NCBI RefSeq assembly: GCF_000276665.1
Contig: NW_004955416.1
Location: 986,173 to 1,050,172, forward strand
DNA from: Chinchilla lanigera
Taxonomy: Eukaryota > Chordata > Mammalia > Rodentia > Chinchillidae
Reading direction: 5' to 3'
DNA length: 64,000 bases
This document shows, piece after piece, positions 11,960-24,388 of this stretch. Positions within the stretch are counted from its first letter, which is position 1; each line of letters opens with the position of its first letter. The notes under the pieces were generated by a model, which was given only the letters and a program-made list of their open reading frames with translations, was not told the origin of the DNA and made no database searches. The position numbers and the translations under genes were made by a program.

Positions 11960-12720
11960 ATATTATTTATTTTATGGATATAGTACATTTTATTCATTCA
12001 TCAATGAGCTGATAAACGTGGGTTGTTTCTACATTTTCACTATTATAAAAGGTGCTGCTATAAATATGTGTGTACAAATTTTGGTGTGAACATGTTGTCA
12101 TTTCTCCTATGAAAATATACCTAGAAATAAAATTGAGAGGTCATATGCTGACTCTGTGTTTAACCATTTGAGGAACTTGCTATGTTCCAATATGGCTGCC
12201 AACATTTTACACTCCCATTATTGATGTATGAAACTTCCAGTTATTCTACACTCTCTCCTATGCTTTTTATAAGCGATCATTCTGATTATAGTAATCCAAA
12301 TGGGCATAAAATAATATCTCATTATGGGGTTGGTTGGTATTTTTCTGACTAATGATATTGAGCATCATTCAGTGTGCTTATTTGTCATTCTTATATCCTC
12401 TCTGGAGATAGGTCTATTCAGATTCTTTATTCATTTTTAAATCGGCTCATTTGCCTTTTTATTGCTGAATATAAGATTTCTTTATCTTGGGTATAAATTT
12501 CTTAAAAGAGGTATGATTTGCAAGTACTTTCTTCCATTATAAAGGTGGTTTTCATTTGATAGTGTCCTTTGTAGCAAGAAATTTTTTGTTTTTGATAAAG
12601 TCCAATTTATTTATTTTTCTTTTGTTGTTTTTTGCTTCTGATATGATATGTAAGAAACAACAGCCTAATCCAAGGTCATGAACATTTATGCCTGTCTTCT
12701 TCTACATATTGTATAGCTTC
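11960..12720 (-). mobile_element. L1M 3-prime fragment, antisense (sense to RYR3)
   Basis: The sequence from about 12000 reads as the reverse complement of the L1 ORF2 end and 3-prime UTR: gaggaacttgctatgttcca, ccatttgaggaac and later gtccaatttatttatttt. It is heavily diverged. Confidence 0.7.
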
Positions 12721-13391
12721 AGTTATTACATTTAGATCTTTGATACTTTTTGCATATGTGCACAGTAAGGTCCACAGACCTTTATGAAATATTAAGGGCC
12801 GAGGTTTAAGGAACTGGGCATAATGAATAAAGCCATTTCTCTCAGGGGTGATGATTTTGGTACTAGTTGAGGCTATATGAATAACTCGTGTGTTACACGC
12901 AGCTATGCTTTTCTGCTGATACAAAGTCATTTATTTCTGTGGTCTTTCTTTGAAGAAAAGGAGCAGGTTCTGGAAGTAATGAGACATGGAAAAGGACATA
13001 TTTTGCTCAGAGATCACGGGATAGCAGTGGCAAAGTCAAAAGTAAACAAAGGATTGTTGACTTGCAGGTGTCAGTTCCATCCCTTGGCAGAAATACCTCT
13101 CTTGCTAGTCTCCTTTCTGCAATTTACAGTAACAGAATCTTTGAGCTACACTGGGTACACAGCTGGCTGGCTAGAGAAATATTTCTCAGCTTCCCTCAAG
13201 GTAGGCATGTTTATGTGATGACACTTTAGCCAACAGTATGCAAGATAAAAAGTGATCTACTTTTGAATTATACCATTTAAAAAGTAAACTGCTTGCCATT
13301 CACCCTTGTTTCTCCTTTTTGCAGGACAGATAGTAGACACTGTCATTTGTAAGCTCATTTTGACCATGTCCACGAAGAAAATACACCAGGG

Positions 13392-13545
13392 CAGTGGTTC
13401 TCAACTTGGAATAAATGTAAGACTCACAGACTGAGCTTCAGAGCTTTAATCAGTTACTGGCATTTGTATCTCATCTCCAGAGACAGTGATGCTCTGGACT
13501 GAGATGCAGCCTACACATCAGGGTGTTAAAAGCTGCCCAGATAAA
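13392..13545 (+). mobile_element. hAT-Charlie (MER5-type) fragment
   Basis: It opens cagtggttctcaacttgga, the standard hAT-Charlie terminus. The rest is diverged, so the subfamily is uncertain. Confidence 0.55.
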
Positions 13546-13599
13546 CCGGACGTGTTGCCAAGGTTAAGATCTTTACAACCGGCAATGGTTTCTTTTTCT

Positions 13600-13745
13600 T
13601 AATTTGTTTTTTATGGTACTGGGGATGGACCCCAGGGTCTCTGAACTGAGCTACAAGCCCAGACCCTTTTAAAAAATTTTTTGAGAGTGGGGCTTGCTAT
13701 CTTGCCCAGGCTGGGCTTGGATTTGCATTCCTCTTGCCCAGATAT
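13600..13745 (-). repeat. Degraded B1-dID SINE, antisense
   Basis: The reverse ID half (ggtactggggatggacccca) precedes the reverse B1 half (cttgctatcttgcccaggct). It is truncated at the B1 head. Confidence 0.7.
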
Positions 13746-13757
13746 TTAGAATCAGGA

Positions 13758-13943
13758 CAGTGATTTCGTAAACTTCAGCATGCATCAGCATCAGCTGGAG
13801 GGCCTCTAAAAATATGATTTGCTAGGTCTTATTCCCAGTGTGTCTGATTCAGTAGCTATGAGGAGAAACCTGAGAATTTTCATTTTTAACAAGTTTGCAG
13901 GTATTGCTGCTGTGCTGGCCCAGCACCATACTTTAAGCACCTG
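13758..13943 (+). mobile_element. MER5A (hAT-Charlie), near full length
   Basis: It contains the MER5A blocks agcatgcatcagcatcagct, gtctgattcagtagctat, gaattttcatttttaacaag and ccatactttaagcacctg in the right order, over 186 bp against 189 bp for the consensus as I recall it. Confidence 0.8.
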
Positions 13944-14708
13944 TAAAAGATGTTAAAGCAGCAAGGTAGATGCAACCTGAGCCCTAGGTTGCTTTCCAAA
14001 AACCACCTGGCTATTCTACATTCTTACCTAGAAGAGAAGTGAAAATTTATTCTGAGCTGCAAGAGCAGCTTAGCCTCTGCCCTAACATACATCCTTGAAG
14101 TGTTTCAACTGCAAGAAAAGTGAAGATATTTTAAAAATTCCCATTTCATGCAAATCCACACATGTATTTTACACCCGCTTGCTTTAGAGATATTTCCTAT
14201 GACAGGAGAATGGCTGGGAATACTGCACTGTATCCAACAGAGTCAGCTCTTCACAGTAATTGGTGAAAACAATCCGAAGTCCTGTTCTGGCAGGGACCCA
14301 AGCAGACAGTTCAGTTACTTTTCCCATTTCAGCCCAGCCATTGTTGGGCAACCCAAGGCTTTCACTGCCAATCTGCTTCTCTCCAAACAATTCTGAGTGA
14401 TGTACAAACCCTTTCTAAATACATGGGCTTCCTCTCTCTCTGTAGGCACTAACACAAAAGGGGAAAATATTCCAACTCTTTTCATCTTATTTTCATGCAA
14501 AATAAAGTTAGCTCTTCATCATGGTGATCCCAATAACAAATGGGGCTTGGCTATTAAATTTCAGTCCCAAACTATCTATGGGAAGACTCTTTGTTGGTAT
14601 TGGTTATTTCCTCAAAGCATTCATAGTATCAAAAGGAGGTAGGTGGGTGGGGTTGGAAGGCCACAGAATAAATTATACCAGGAAGAGAAAAAGAAGGAGC
14701 TCATGTAC

Positions 14709-14830
14709 CTGACAAACCGGCTGAATAATGCTGTCGTGTTCCTGATGATCCGAGCAGCCTGGGACTCCTCGCGCTGGCATCTCTGCAGTGTTAACCCATC
14801 ATCCATGTGGCCTTCCTGATGCAGAATGAC
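14709..14830 (-). CDS. RYR3: RYR3 coding exon, 122 nt (last exon seen)
   Basis: The exon encodes [20 protein letters not shown], then [20 protein letters not shown] and two bases of a Ser codon. It ends beta-trefoil B and enters the armadillo-like domain C. The acceptor is tccttgggtag and the donor TCAG|gtacat, a moderate donor. Entry is phase 0, exit phase 2. ARIIRNT aligns with ARMIHST of RYR1, so the residues matching RYR1 Arg401 and Ile403 are both conserved. The next exon should encode the LPIEEVLQTLQDLIAYF segment; it was not found down to position 1. Confidence 0.96.
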
Positions 14831-15379
14831 CTACCCAAGGACAAGAGAAGCAGGTCCAGGTTATACATTACTCCATAGCTAAGCAGTCAGCATTTTCTGT
14901 AGTGTTTCCTTCTTATTCCCTCTCCCAACCAAGCTCCTTATGGTCCATTTTAAAAACGGGACATGAGCAAAGTTATTTCACCCATATGGCCTATTTCTGA
15001 TACGTGCATCATTCCTGAGACATGGTGCTTTGATGAAAATAAAATTTTGTGTGCCAACATGGCATGAGTTACAATAAATTCCTTGGGCCTAGGTGGCCAA
15101 TTTGAAATGCTGAAAATATACTTTATAGTACATTTTCCTCTAAAAGGAACACAGAATCTTACTGTGGGAGATTGGAAAAGTCACTTTGTTATGAGCCTTT
15201 TGCTCTAGAGGTAAATTGGGAGGGAACAAAGATAGTTTAAAGAAAACTCTCTCCCAGGACGAGGCTTAGATTTCTCTACTGAAGGACAGCAACATTGGGT
15301 TAGCTAACTGTAAGGCTGGGAAAAGCAGCTCAAGATGAGCTTGCTTCTCACGGAGGCTGAAGAGGGGATTTCTAAGCAT

Positions 15380-15550
15380 GGGCTCAGGTATCAACCAGCT
15401 TCAGTATTAATCCCACCATGCCACTTGTCAGCTACATGACTTTCAATGAGACACTTAAACTCTCTTTGCTTCAATTTTACCATGCACAATAGATTTAGAA
15501 GGTTGTTTTGAGGCTTAGACGATTAACATGTAAAACATTTGGCATAGCTT
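15380..15550 (+). repeat. MIR SINE
   Basis: It has the MIR core in sense orientation: tgccacttgtcagctacatg, then cttaaactctctttgcttca and ttgttttgaggcttagacga. Confidence 0.8.
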
Positions 15551-15551
15551 G

Positions 15552-15595
15552 TCCCAGCCTCTTGTGTGCTGGGTACCACTACACCCAGCTTCTTT
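15552..15595 (-). repeat. B1 tail fragment, antisense
   Basis: The sequence cagcctcttgtgtgctgggt followed by accactacacccagct is the head-side end of a B1 read backwards. Only about 45 bp remain. Confidence 0.55.
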
Positions 15596-17239
15596 TTTAT
15601 TCTTTTGAGTGTGTGTCCTGATACAATTAATTTACACAGAAAGTAGAACACAGCCTCACAGACATTCGTGTTCATTGAGAAAGGCTTTCCACTCCGCCTC
15701 CATATAGCTGCTCAACCATTAGCAAAGGATGCCTTTCCCGTTAAACTAATCAACCATTAGGGAATATGCCAGAGCTTCCAACAACTGGCTAACAGTGCTG
15801 CATTTAGACTTAGTAATATATTACCTGTGTGTTTACATTCCCTAAAGACCCAAATTCTTAGGTTTTTCTTGCTCAGATAACAGCCAAAGAAGAAAGCAGT
15901 GAAAACTGGAGGAAATACAATTGTCAGAATGCTGTTTTTATGCCCAGTTCTAAGGGCTTTTTTTTCTCTTGCAGGAGTCCCACAACCCAAGGGAGGAAGG
16001 AAGGCCAATGTGGGAATGGGAAAGCGGGGAGATTTGTTTCATATGAGTTACCATCCGTCAGCTTTGTCCCTGTGTTTGTTCTCCCTTAGTTTTTCTAGGT
16101 TCTGGTTTTGTTCATTTCATAGAACACTCAACACAAACATGGACATCCTTCACATTTTAAGAGGGAGAGCTTAGCCTGATTCTTATGAAATGGAGCAGGG
16201 TGTCCCTGCCAAGGGCCGAGTATTAGATGATTGGATACAGAGTTTCTCCCCAAGTCATATGCATGTTCTAACAGTGATGTGGATATAAGGATATATCTAA
16301 GGATAGGCACAATAAATCAGCAATGCAGCCTGGGATCTATCCACCTGAGCAGTGCTTGAAGAATCCTTCTCCCACCGAAAGTCACAGTTAAGATCCTCAA
16401 ACTCCACTCTCTTAAAATGTTATTGCCTTAGCAGATTTGAAAAATTACAGAGGCTGCAGGTAGTAATATTATACTATCTGGAGTATTCTGATAGCCAGGT
16501 AAGCGGATGGTTTTAGCATCTATTTTTCAACTTGCCCTGATTCCAAAGGTATAATCTTCACTTCTCGGTTGTGTCCCCTCTAGAACTCAGCTGAAAACCT
16601 ACTGTATTTTCCAGGTCTGTCCTAGGACTTGGGGGTCCCTGATCCTCAACACCTGTGTCCTAGTACTGTTAAACTGTCAACACCCCTGCTGGGCTTTCAC
16701 TATCATTACTGCAGCCTTTGGTTGGCTGTCTTGACTTCACATTCCCCATCCACGGTCTAATGGATCCTAGAGAAAACTGCACGGAGAGTTTCAGGCCAAT
16801 GTTTCTGTAGTTCCCTCTACTCTGGAATCTTGGCTTGTCAAGTCCTAGAAATATTGGCTGACCCTAGACTTAAACCAACCCTCCAGCATAGTAGAGCTAA
16901 CACAAGGTCCTGCTGTCTATTCTGGAAATCAGTAAATGTTTGGGAGGGAAAAACAAAGGCAAAGGTGTGTTCACTTTAGTGTAGTAACATTCTGCATGTG
17001 ATCATCAGTAATATTCTGGGTGTCTTTCTTACTGGAAGCTGCAAATGGTTTTCTTGGTTTGCATTTTAGCCAGCCTTTGAAGTTGTTTTCAGAAGAAAGG
17101 CTGAGCTCATACAAGCTATCTGTGTGGCCTCTTATTTTCTCTATTTTCAAATATCCTCTTCATAATTTTATTCCCCCTTTTCTGGATATTTTCCTGGTCT
17201 TCCCTACCTCTTCCCTTCTTCTTTCTCTCTCCCGCTTCC

Positions 17240-17390
17240 CTTTCTCCCTACCCAGGGCCTTTACGCTGAGTTGCATCTCCAGCCCTTTTTGTCACTAAGT
17301 TGCCCAGTCTGTGCTCAAACTGGTGATCTTCCTGCCTCAGCCTCTCAGAATGCTAGGATCACAGGTGTGCACCATGATGCCTGACTGTAT
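17240..17390 (-). repeat. Degraded B1-dID SINE, antisense
   Basis: The ID half (cccagggcctttacgctgag) is followed by the B1 half ending tgatcttcctgcctcagcct and tgcaccatgatgcctgac. Confidence 0.7.
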
Positions 17391-18206
17391 GTTTTACTTT
17401 GTACAAAGTTAAGATATTACATTATGATTTGTTTCCAACACCCTTTCTCACAATACCCAGCATTCTTGGGAAATCTGTCATTACCACACTAGGCTAATAT
17501 ATCCAAACACAAATATGGCCTTATTTTGGGACTTGACTATTTAAATCTGAAAGGGTATTCCAAGAAAAAAAGCACCACACTCTTGGCATTTGTTCTCTGG
17601 CTCCTATCAGAAGAAATGCTATTACGGCAATTGACTTTCTGGTAAAATGATGCTGCATATATCCAGGCTGGTTTCCCGCTGTGACAGGCAGTGACAGATA
17701 ACTCAAGTCTGGACACAGCATCATTTCACGGCATCTTTTTTTTTTCTGCATATTGATCCCCATGGCTTTATTAATATGCAATCTGCATTTTCTCTGCAGA
17801 GATTCTATTCGGTTCCCATCTTATTCAAAGAGCGCAATAACTCCATTATCCATCTACATGAAGGAAGCACCGATGCGGGTAACCCCAGAACAGTGAAACT
17901 ACTAACAGTCACTTAGATCAGGTTTTCGAGTGAATTAAACAAATCCCACTCCCTCCTCACAGAGCTGCCATGCATGGAACGGTTTTGTTTTCTTGTTATT
18001 GCATGTGTGTGTGTGTGGGGGGGGGGTCAAGGTTACCAAATTAGACTGATGGACTCGACTGGAGGATCACATACATGTCAGAGTCACTGTTCTGAACAGT
18101 GAGAAATAAAACTCAATCACGTCCCTCATGCTCAAAATCACTTCCATTGCCTAGTTGCTCGCAACCCAGTATGAAACAACTGCTGGCAGGCTCGCTGACC
18201 CTTCAC

Positions 18207-18380
18207 CTTTCTTTTCAGAGGTCCCAGGCGAGATGTTTTGGCATCTTGTGCTTTGTAGGTGACCCAGAGACCACTGGCTACGTGCTGGACAAAGCAGACA
18301 GAATCTCCGTACTTGATTTCGGGAACTCCCATGCCTTCCATATCTCGCTTGTGACTAGAATCCAGTTTCTCCTTGATTTC
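18207..18380 (-). CDS. RYR3: RYR3 coding exon, 174 nt
   Basis: The exon encodes 58 whole codons: [58 protein letters not shown]. It forms the last MIR repeat of beta-trefoil B. The acceptor is ttgtgtgtgaaacag and the donor AGAAAG|gtgaag; entry and exit are phase 0. It is three codons longer than my recollection of the RYR1 exon, because RYR3 starts [13 protein letters not shown] where RYR1 starts EKLDVAPKRD. The Arg of HKRD aligns with RYR1 Arg328 and the Gly of KYGDS with RYR1 Gly341, both conserved. The intron before it, 10.6 kb, is the longest complete one in the window. Confidence 0.97.
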
Positions 18381-18839
18381 CTGTTTCACACACAAAAGAA
18401 ACAAACACAAGCATGTCTGACTAAAGAGAAATTCAGTCTGTAAGACAAATCATTTGCATGGAATTTGTAACCTAGGAAAGTGGTTACCGAAATAGTCACG
18501 ATCTGCCCATCCAAGCCAGGATTTTATAACAGCTTGCTTCTTTTCTCTGCCGTTAATTGTAACATCAGTGTATTTCAAGTTTTGGCTACCTGAATAATTA
18601 TTCAAAACCATGGGAAATAAGGCAGTTGGTAGTTTCTTGCTTCTGTTCTAATGCTATATAATTCTTCATTATACTTTCTACTTTCTGCATCTTGACTTCT
18701 ATACCTTAATAAGTAACCTTTACTGGTCAATTAACTTATTTTTAGCAATTGATATCTTCTACAATTTTCATGGTTATTTTATGTAAATGTCCTATTCAGG
18801 AACTTTACAGAGATCTATTAACATCTTATCAATCTACTG

Positions 18840-18863
18840 ATCAATCAATCAATCAATCAATCA
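18840..18863. repeat. (TCAA)n tetranucleotide repeat
   Basis: About six copies of a TCAA/ATCA unit are followed by a looser ATCT/GTCT/CATC run to about 18892. Confidence 0.8.
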
Positions 18864-19314
18864 TCTATCTGTCTGTCTCTCCATCCATCCAACAGAAGGC
18901 TGGCAAGGGTGGTACTCTAATACTAGGCTTTTCGGAACACTTCAGTTGTGACTTGCAGTATATGAATTTCATTCATCAGTTGCCACTATTTCACAACTTA
19001 TTCATTTCCTAGTATGGAAAAGGGACTTACTATGCCTTAGGTAATCACTTGCTAACAACCCATCACAAGAGTACGTCATAAGGCAGATCCCTGATGCGTG
19101 GTAACCTTTCCCCCTCCTCATCAATCAGGGTCTCTAGGTCTCTATTCTGAATGGCTCTACTCTATTTCCATTTCTTTTCTACATCTTGTGTTAAATTGCT
19201 CATTTGTAAAAGCCATTAACTAGGCAACATTTTCAATATTTTATAGAATAAAAGATGTAGCATACTGTTCCCTCTGCTTGCAACAATATTCCACTCATTT
19301 TAATGATGGGGCAA

Positions 19315-19545
19315 CAGCAGCACATGCATTAAGCACTTACTTTACCATGCAGTGTTCTAAGCTCTTTACATATACAGACATTAATTTAGTAACGAGGCCT
19401 CCCATATAGCTAGCAGTACTGTCCAAGCTCTACAGATGAGACAATGAGTACAGTTATTTGCCCAACATCACTACAAGAAGTAATGCCAGGACCTAAATCA
19501 AGAGGTCCAGTTCTAGGGTCTACTATTCTTAACTCCTACACACTC
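19315..19545 (-). repeat. MIR SINE, antisense; part of a local duplication
   Basis: It reads backwards through the MIR core: agcacttactttaccatgca, ctctacagatgagacaatga and caagaggtccagttctaggg. The 3-prime half and about 85 bp beyond are repeated at 20785-20995. Confidence 0.8.
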
Positions 19546-20784
19546 TTCAAAACCCTGCACAGACAAGACTTTCTCTGTGAAAGCAAAGTTAAACTTCTCT
19601 TGCTATACTTCCCCAGAATAATTTCATTCTTTGTATTGAGCACTTAGCACATCATAATGTACATGTGTTTGTTTACATGCCATTTTTTTTGGAGGGGTCA
19701 AGTTTTGAAAGAATCAGGTCAATTAATTTTGGATTCTTAATACAGGGAATTCATGGTTCTCTTTCTATCTGTAATATTTTCTTTCACACATACTTAGTTT
19801 ACATTTCAGCTCATTTCTTTTCCTTCAGATCTTCAAAAAAGCAAAATTAGTTATTTCATACACATTTAAAGTACCATTTTGGGTAGTATTAATACTTTAT
19901 AAGAAAATTATCTATTTTAAAAACATATGCTATAACATTGACTAGATTTTTAAATATGACTTTTTGTTTCTCAGAATGAACATATCTAAAGGAAGAGGTT
20001 TTAGAACTTTGTTTAGAGGTGATTGTCAAGAATGCCTCTATTCTACAAAACAATGGATACTTGATTTCATCTCAGAAACATTCACAGCTCTAGAGACATC
20101 TAAGCCAGTTACAACTAGAACATGGAAAATGCCCAAAATTTTATCTTTAGCCTATTTTCTAACCATAACATATGCAGTAAAATAAAAGCACACTACATCT
20201 GTTAAATGCAAAGAATTACCTTATCTCTAATAGCTCCTCATTAAAATAATGCATATTCCTAAGCTATCAATGAGTATGGTTACTTCATCTATTTTCTCAC
20301 TCTTTTTTATTTAAATATGTTTTCCAAAAGGACAAAACTGCTAGAGTCACTAAAATAAATGAGTCATTATTCTGAATAGAATAGAATGTCTCTCTGTGTC
20401 TTTGGTTTTATAAATCAACACTATCTTCCAAAGTTCTGTGGTAGTCACTGTAGCAATCATTTCTAATTTAAAGGGAAATCAGCAACAACAAAAACTAAGA
20501 AGTGAGACAAAATCAACACTAACAACAATCCAATTCTACACAACAATCATGATAAATCAGCAAGGAAACAAAAGAGGTCAGTGATGGAGACGCTTCATTG
20601 GGCTGACAGCATCTGCTGGTCTCCTTCTGACTTGAGTTAAATGAATGCTCTTCTCGGCTTCCACTGACTCTGGCCCCTGATGCAGCCACCTTCCTGCTGG
20701 AAATGGAACCTTCCTAAACAGCAGGACTAATATATATATATGGATATTAACTTCATAGAAAAAGCTCTGAGGTGACTAGAAATA

Positions 20785-20915
20785 TTGTCTCAGTTCTACA
20801 GATGAGAAAATGAATACAGTCCTTTGCCCAACATCACTCAAGGAAGTAATGCCAAGCTCTAAATCAAGAGGTCCAGTTCCAGGGTCTGGCTTTTCCTACT
20901 AGTGTAAACTCCTAC
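20785..20915 (-). repeat. Partial MIR, antisense; second copy of the duplication
   Basis: It begins cagttctacagatgagaaaa and follows the copy at 19430 almost base for base, including non-MIR sequence up to about 20990. Confidence 0.75.
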
Positions 20916-21150
20916 ACACCCTTCAAAACCCTGCACAGATGAGACTCTCTCTGTAAAAGCAGAGTTGAATTTCTCTTGTTATATTTTCCCTGAACACCCT
21001 TTCAACAACTTCCAACTTTCTGCAAACTACAATTATCATTTTTAAAGTTCTTATGTGTGTTTTAATCAAATTGGACTATTAATTTTTTTACTACTTATTT
21101 TTTCACTGTTGAGCTTAGCCATATACAGGGCCTCTGACAAAAACACAATT

Positions 21151-21335
21151 TCCCAGTGGCACACATGTGTAATCCCACTTTCTTGGAGGCTGAGGCAGGA
21201 GGATCAAAAGTTTGAGTCCAGCCTGGGCTACTTAGTAATGCAGCAAAATCTGGTCTCAAAATAAGTACAAAAGGCTGGGGGTGTAGCTCAGTGTGAAGGT
21301 CCTGGGTTCCATTTCTAGTACTGGGAAAAGGAAAA
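21151..21335 (+). repeat. B1-dID dimeric SINE
   Basis: The B1 half (cacacatgtgtaatcccact, then ggaggctgaggcaggaggat) is joined to an ID half (ggctgggggtgtagctcagt, then tgggttccatttc) and an A-rich tail. The fused order B1 then ID is the B1-dID structure known from non-murid rodents. Confidence 0.88.
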
Positions 21336-21949
21336 AAGAATGACTTCTACCTATATTTCCCCTGAAGGACCTGGTGCTGCATACATGGTTCTGCAAGGTA
21401 CAGTGTGTGCCCTCCCTGGGAACTGTGAGCAGCAAGTTCTCCCGTGGATGCCAATCACGTCCTGATCCCTGGGCTTCCTCAGACTTGAGTAATAATGAAA
21501 CTTATTTCTTAAAACACATATGAAACCTTTGCCACCACATTAGCTGCCTCTTGTCAGACTGAAGACTCTTGAAGAACAGAACTAGAAATTGTCTTTGCGT
21601 TGCACAGAGTGTTCTGCTTGAAATAGGTTGCGAATCATTTGTTTTTGTTTGATTCTGCAGGCAATGATTTTGTATATCATCTTATCTGCATCAGTGTTGC
21701 CTATGTCAGAGGATGAGCTGATTCTGAGAAGGAGTATGTTGCTTGGCCTAATATGTGTTGAAGGCGATAATCATTATCTTCTGCCTCCACTGACAGCTTA
21801 TTGAGGAAATGCTCATGAGCTCATCATAACCATAACTCATAACGATCATATCAGCGTTTGGCTTAGATGATCATGTTGCTGCTCTCCAGATTGGTTTGGA
21901 GTTTCTCAAAGGACAAACGGGAACAAACAGTAATATTTTCCTGTGTGTA

Positions 21950-22195
21950 GCCAGAGCCAGGCATTGTGCGAACTTTAAAATGACAGTATCGTATCCATGA
22001 ACTTACCAGGGCCCACACAATGACACTTATCCACAGTACTCTACAAACATTTCCCCAAACTTCTTAACGGCTCTGCTGTTTATTGTCTTACTTTGTAGAT
22101 GACAAAATTGAGGAGTTAGAAACTAGCTCAGAACTACACAACTAGCAAGTAATGAAACAATTCACGATCAGGTACAATTCCAAAGCCTATTTGTA
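21950..22195 (-). repeat. MIR SINE, antisense
   Basis: Reverse MIR core: gccaggcattgtgcgaactt, tttgtagatgacaaaattga and actacacaactagcaagtaa. Confidence 0.75.
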
Positions 22196-22735
22196 TTTTA
22201 ATACACTTATTTGAATGGTTACTGTACTTTTAGTGCAGTTAAGTAATTAACTGTATTAATGTTAAGGTGTTTAGAGGCTATTGCAAAGCAAAAATTAAAC
22301 ATGTATTCTAGTCATGAAAAAAATGGCTTTGGATTCTTTAACACTTCAGGAGTTACACATACTGGTCAATAATCATAAGGAGGAAGCCAGCTATGGAATC
22401 TGCTTATCTGTATGTGTTTCTGCAGAAATGTAGAAAAAGCTGGCAATGGTAAAGCCAACATTATGAGCCTTAAAGATATCAGTTATTAAGGTCCCTGTAA
22501 ATGCCTACATATTGTGACGATGGAAAGCATTTTTATAATACACTAAAACTTGACTACATCTAGTTCTAAGAACTACTGAAACTTTTACATATTAATAAAT
22601 GCATAAGAATAATCACAAGGTGATATGCTCTGTATTGGAAGTATAGCTGGAGTTTGGCAGACAGAACAACCTTGCCAGGGCATATGAGGATGGTTTTATA
22701 CAAGGTTTACATCTGACTGAGCTCAGGTTAGAAGG

Positions 22736-23140
22736 TGTGTTAGTTTAGCTTTTCTTACTATAACCAAGAACCTGAAGCTGGGTAAAGGAAAGCAGTTTAT
22801 TTAGCTCATGGTTCTGGGGTTTCAAGGACCCACCTTTGGTGACAGTCTTGCTGGGGAGTTCTGAGGCAGCACCGGGCACCGCACAGCAAGAGATAAGGAG
22901 CATGTGTATATGTTCTGGTCTCTCTTCCTCTTTTTATAAAGCCACCAGGTTTCAACTGCAGGGCCTCTACCCTGGAGACCTCTAACCCTAAATATATTCA
23001 AAAAGCCGCACCTCTAAACGCAACAGTCAAGTTTCCGCTCTCTTATTACGATAACCTTTTCTACTCTCAACCTTTGCTGTTCCTTAGAATTCATTCTTTG
23101 ATCTCCAGGAACATGAACTCAGCACACCTGACGTCTAGCA
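22736..23140 (-). mobile_element. MaLR LTR (MST/MLT-like), antisense
   Basis: It reads backwards from tgtgttagtttagcttttct through aaagcagtttatttagctca and ccgcacctctaaacgcaaca to gacgtctagca. This is the layout of a reverse MST LTR. It is sense to RYR3. Confidence 0.7.
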
Positions 23141-23944
23141 GGGTAGGAGTTATATTCCTTCTATTTCATTATTAGGTAAGAAACAAATAAGGACAACAGA
23201 ACAAAACAAAGATGGAACTCTGTTTAGTGAAGCATTCTGCTTTCCCTCATCTCCAAGTCACTGTTCTGAGTATCTTTTGGGAAGAGCTGAGGTAGATAAC
23301 GGAAAGCCATGGCAACACCACGGTATTGCCTATTGGAATAACTAGTCTAACATCATGTAAGGACTAACCGAAGGACTAAGAAGAAATATGGCAAGAGATG
23401 GTTGAGTTCTAAGTTAAGTGAGTAGGATGATTATCTGTGAAAGAGCAGGTCCTAATTTATACTTACTAGAGTGGAGTTTGTTGTTCTTCAGTATCATGAA
23501 ACCACCTGTGTCCACACAAATCAAGAAAATATCTCTCTAGTGCAGAGATAAGCACTCAGAAGTGTTTCAGAGGGAAGGAAGGGAAGACTGGATGATGCTG
23601 GGATGAGCCTTCAGGAAAGTTGTAGCTACCATAGTCCTTCCTACCTGTTTTTGGAGAAACCTTGAAGAATCACCTGTAGGTTCATTTCTATATGACTTCT
23701 TCATCTGGAATCTGAGGTCTGAGGATTGCCTTAACAAACCCAGAGCCTCACGAGTGGGAAGACGAGGCAGGCCTCGCTATTTACAGGAAGCTGAGGTGGG
23801 GCAGCTTCACTTGCCCATTAGGCAAGGTGCTTTCTGGAGCAGAAGACCTCCCTGGACTCTCTTTCACATTTTGCATTTAATCCCTGTACCACCAGCTCAA
23901 GGTAGGCAACAGAACTATTCACAAATAAGGAAAGAGCCTCACGG

Positions 23945-24105
23945 GTCATCATACCGATATCACTTTATCTTTACAATAATCTTTCTAGACACACCCCCAT
24001 ATCCTTATTTTTACAAAAAGGGACATTAAGGCTCAACAGCAAATGGAAGAGCTGAATACTGGCTCAAATCCAGGTTTCTTCCACCTCACCAGCCCTATTT
24101 TGCTT
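23945..24105 (-). repeat. MIR SINE, antisense, diverged
   Basis: It contains catatccttatttttacaaa, gggacattaaggctcaacag and ctggctcaaatccaggtttc in MIR order on the reverse strand. Confidence 0.6.
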
Positions 24106-24388
24106 GGAGTGCTTCTTTGCTTGGTCTACTTTGAACAAGAAATACTAGAGAAAGCACATCAATGTACATTTTAAAAATCCTTCCCAGGTTGCATTTGAGA
24201 TGAAACTGCAGTAGGTGGTTTGTCTCTAGACATTTGAATCTCAGTCCCTATGTTTTCTCCTCCCCCTTCTCTTCCTTCATATCGCCCCTGTCCTCAACTG
24301 ATAACTCAGGAAGGGGAAGAGCAAGCGAGGGTGCAGGCGAGTGCGGCAGTGCTACAGCACCGATGTGTGTGCAGACGCAGGCATGCTG

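Larger units (their letters stand above)
1..14708 (-). other. RYR3 intron (incomplete), repeat-dense, no exon seen
   Basis: This stretch follows the 122-nt exon on the gene strand and runs off the left edge. Most of 1-12750 is retroelement: MaLR internal segments and LTRs, an L1/HAL1 piece, an L1 3-prime end, a Tc1/mariner element and several SINEs, listed separately. 2156-2855 and 2966-3570 hold no element I recognise, 3575-3840 is T-rich, and 12750-13390 shows nothing clear. I searched for the next RYR3 exon (LPIEEVLQTLQDL) on the minus strand and did not see it. Confidence 0.8.
14831..18206 (-). other. RYR3 intron, 3,376 bp
   Basis: It is bounded by matched splice sites (gtgaag at 18206, ag at 14831). 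It holds a MIR copy near 15380-15550, a short B1 tail near 15552-15595, and a degraded antisense B1-dID near 17240-17390. The remaining sequence, including 15600-17200, shows nothing I can name. Confidence 0.85.
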
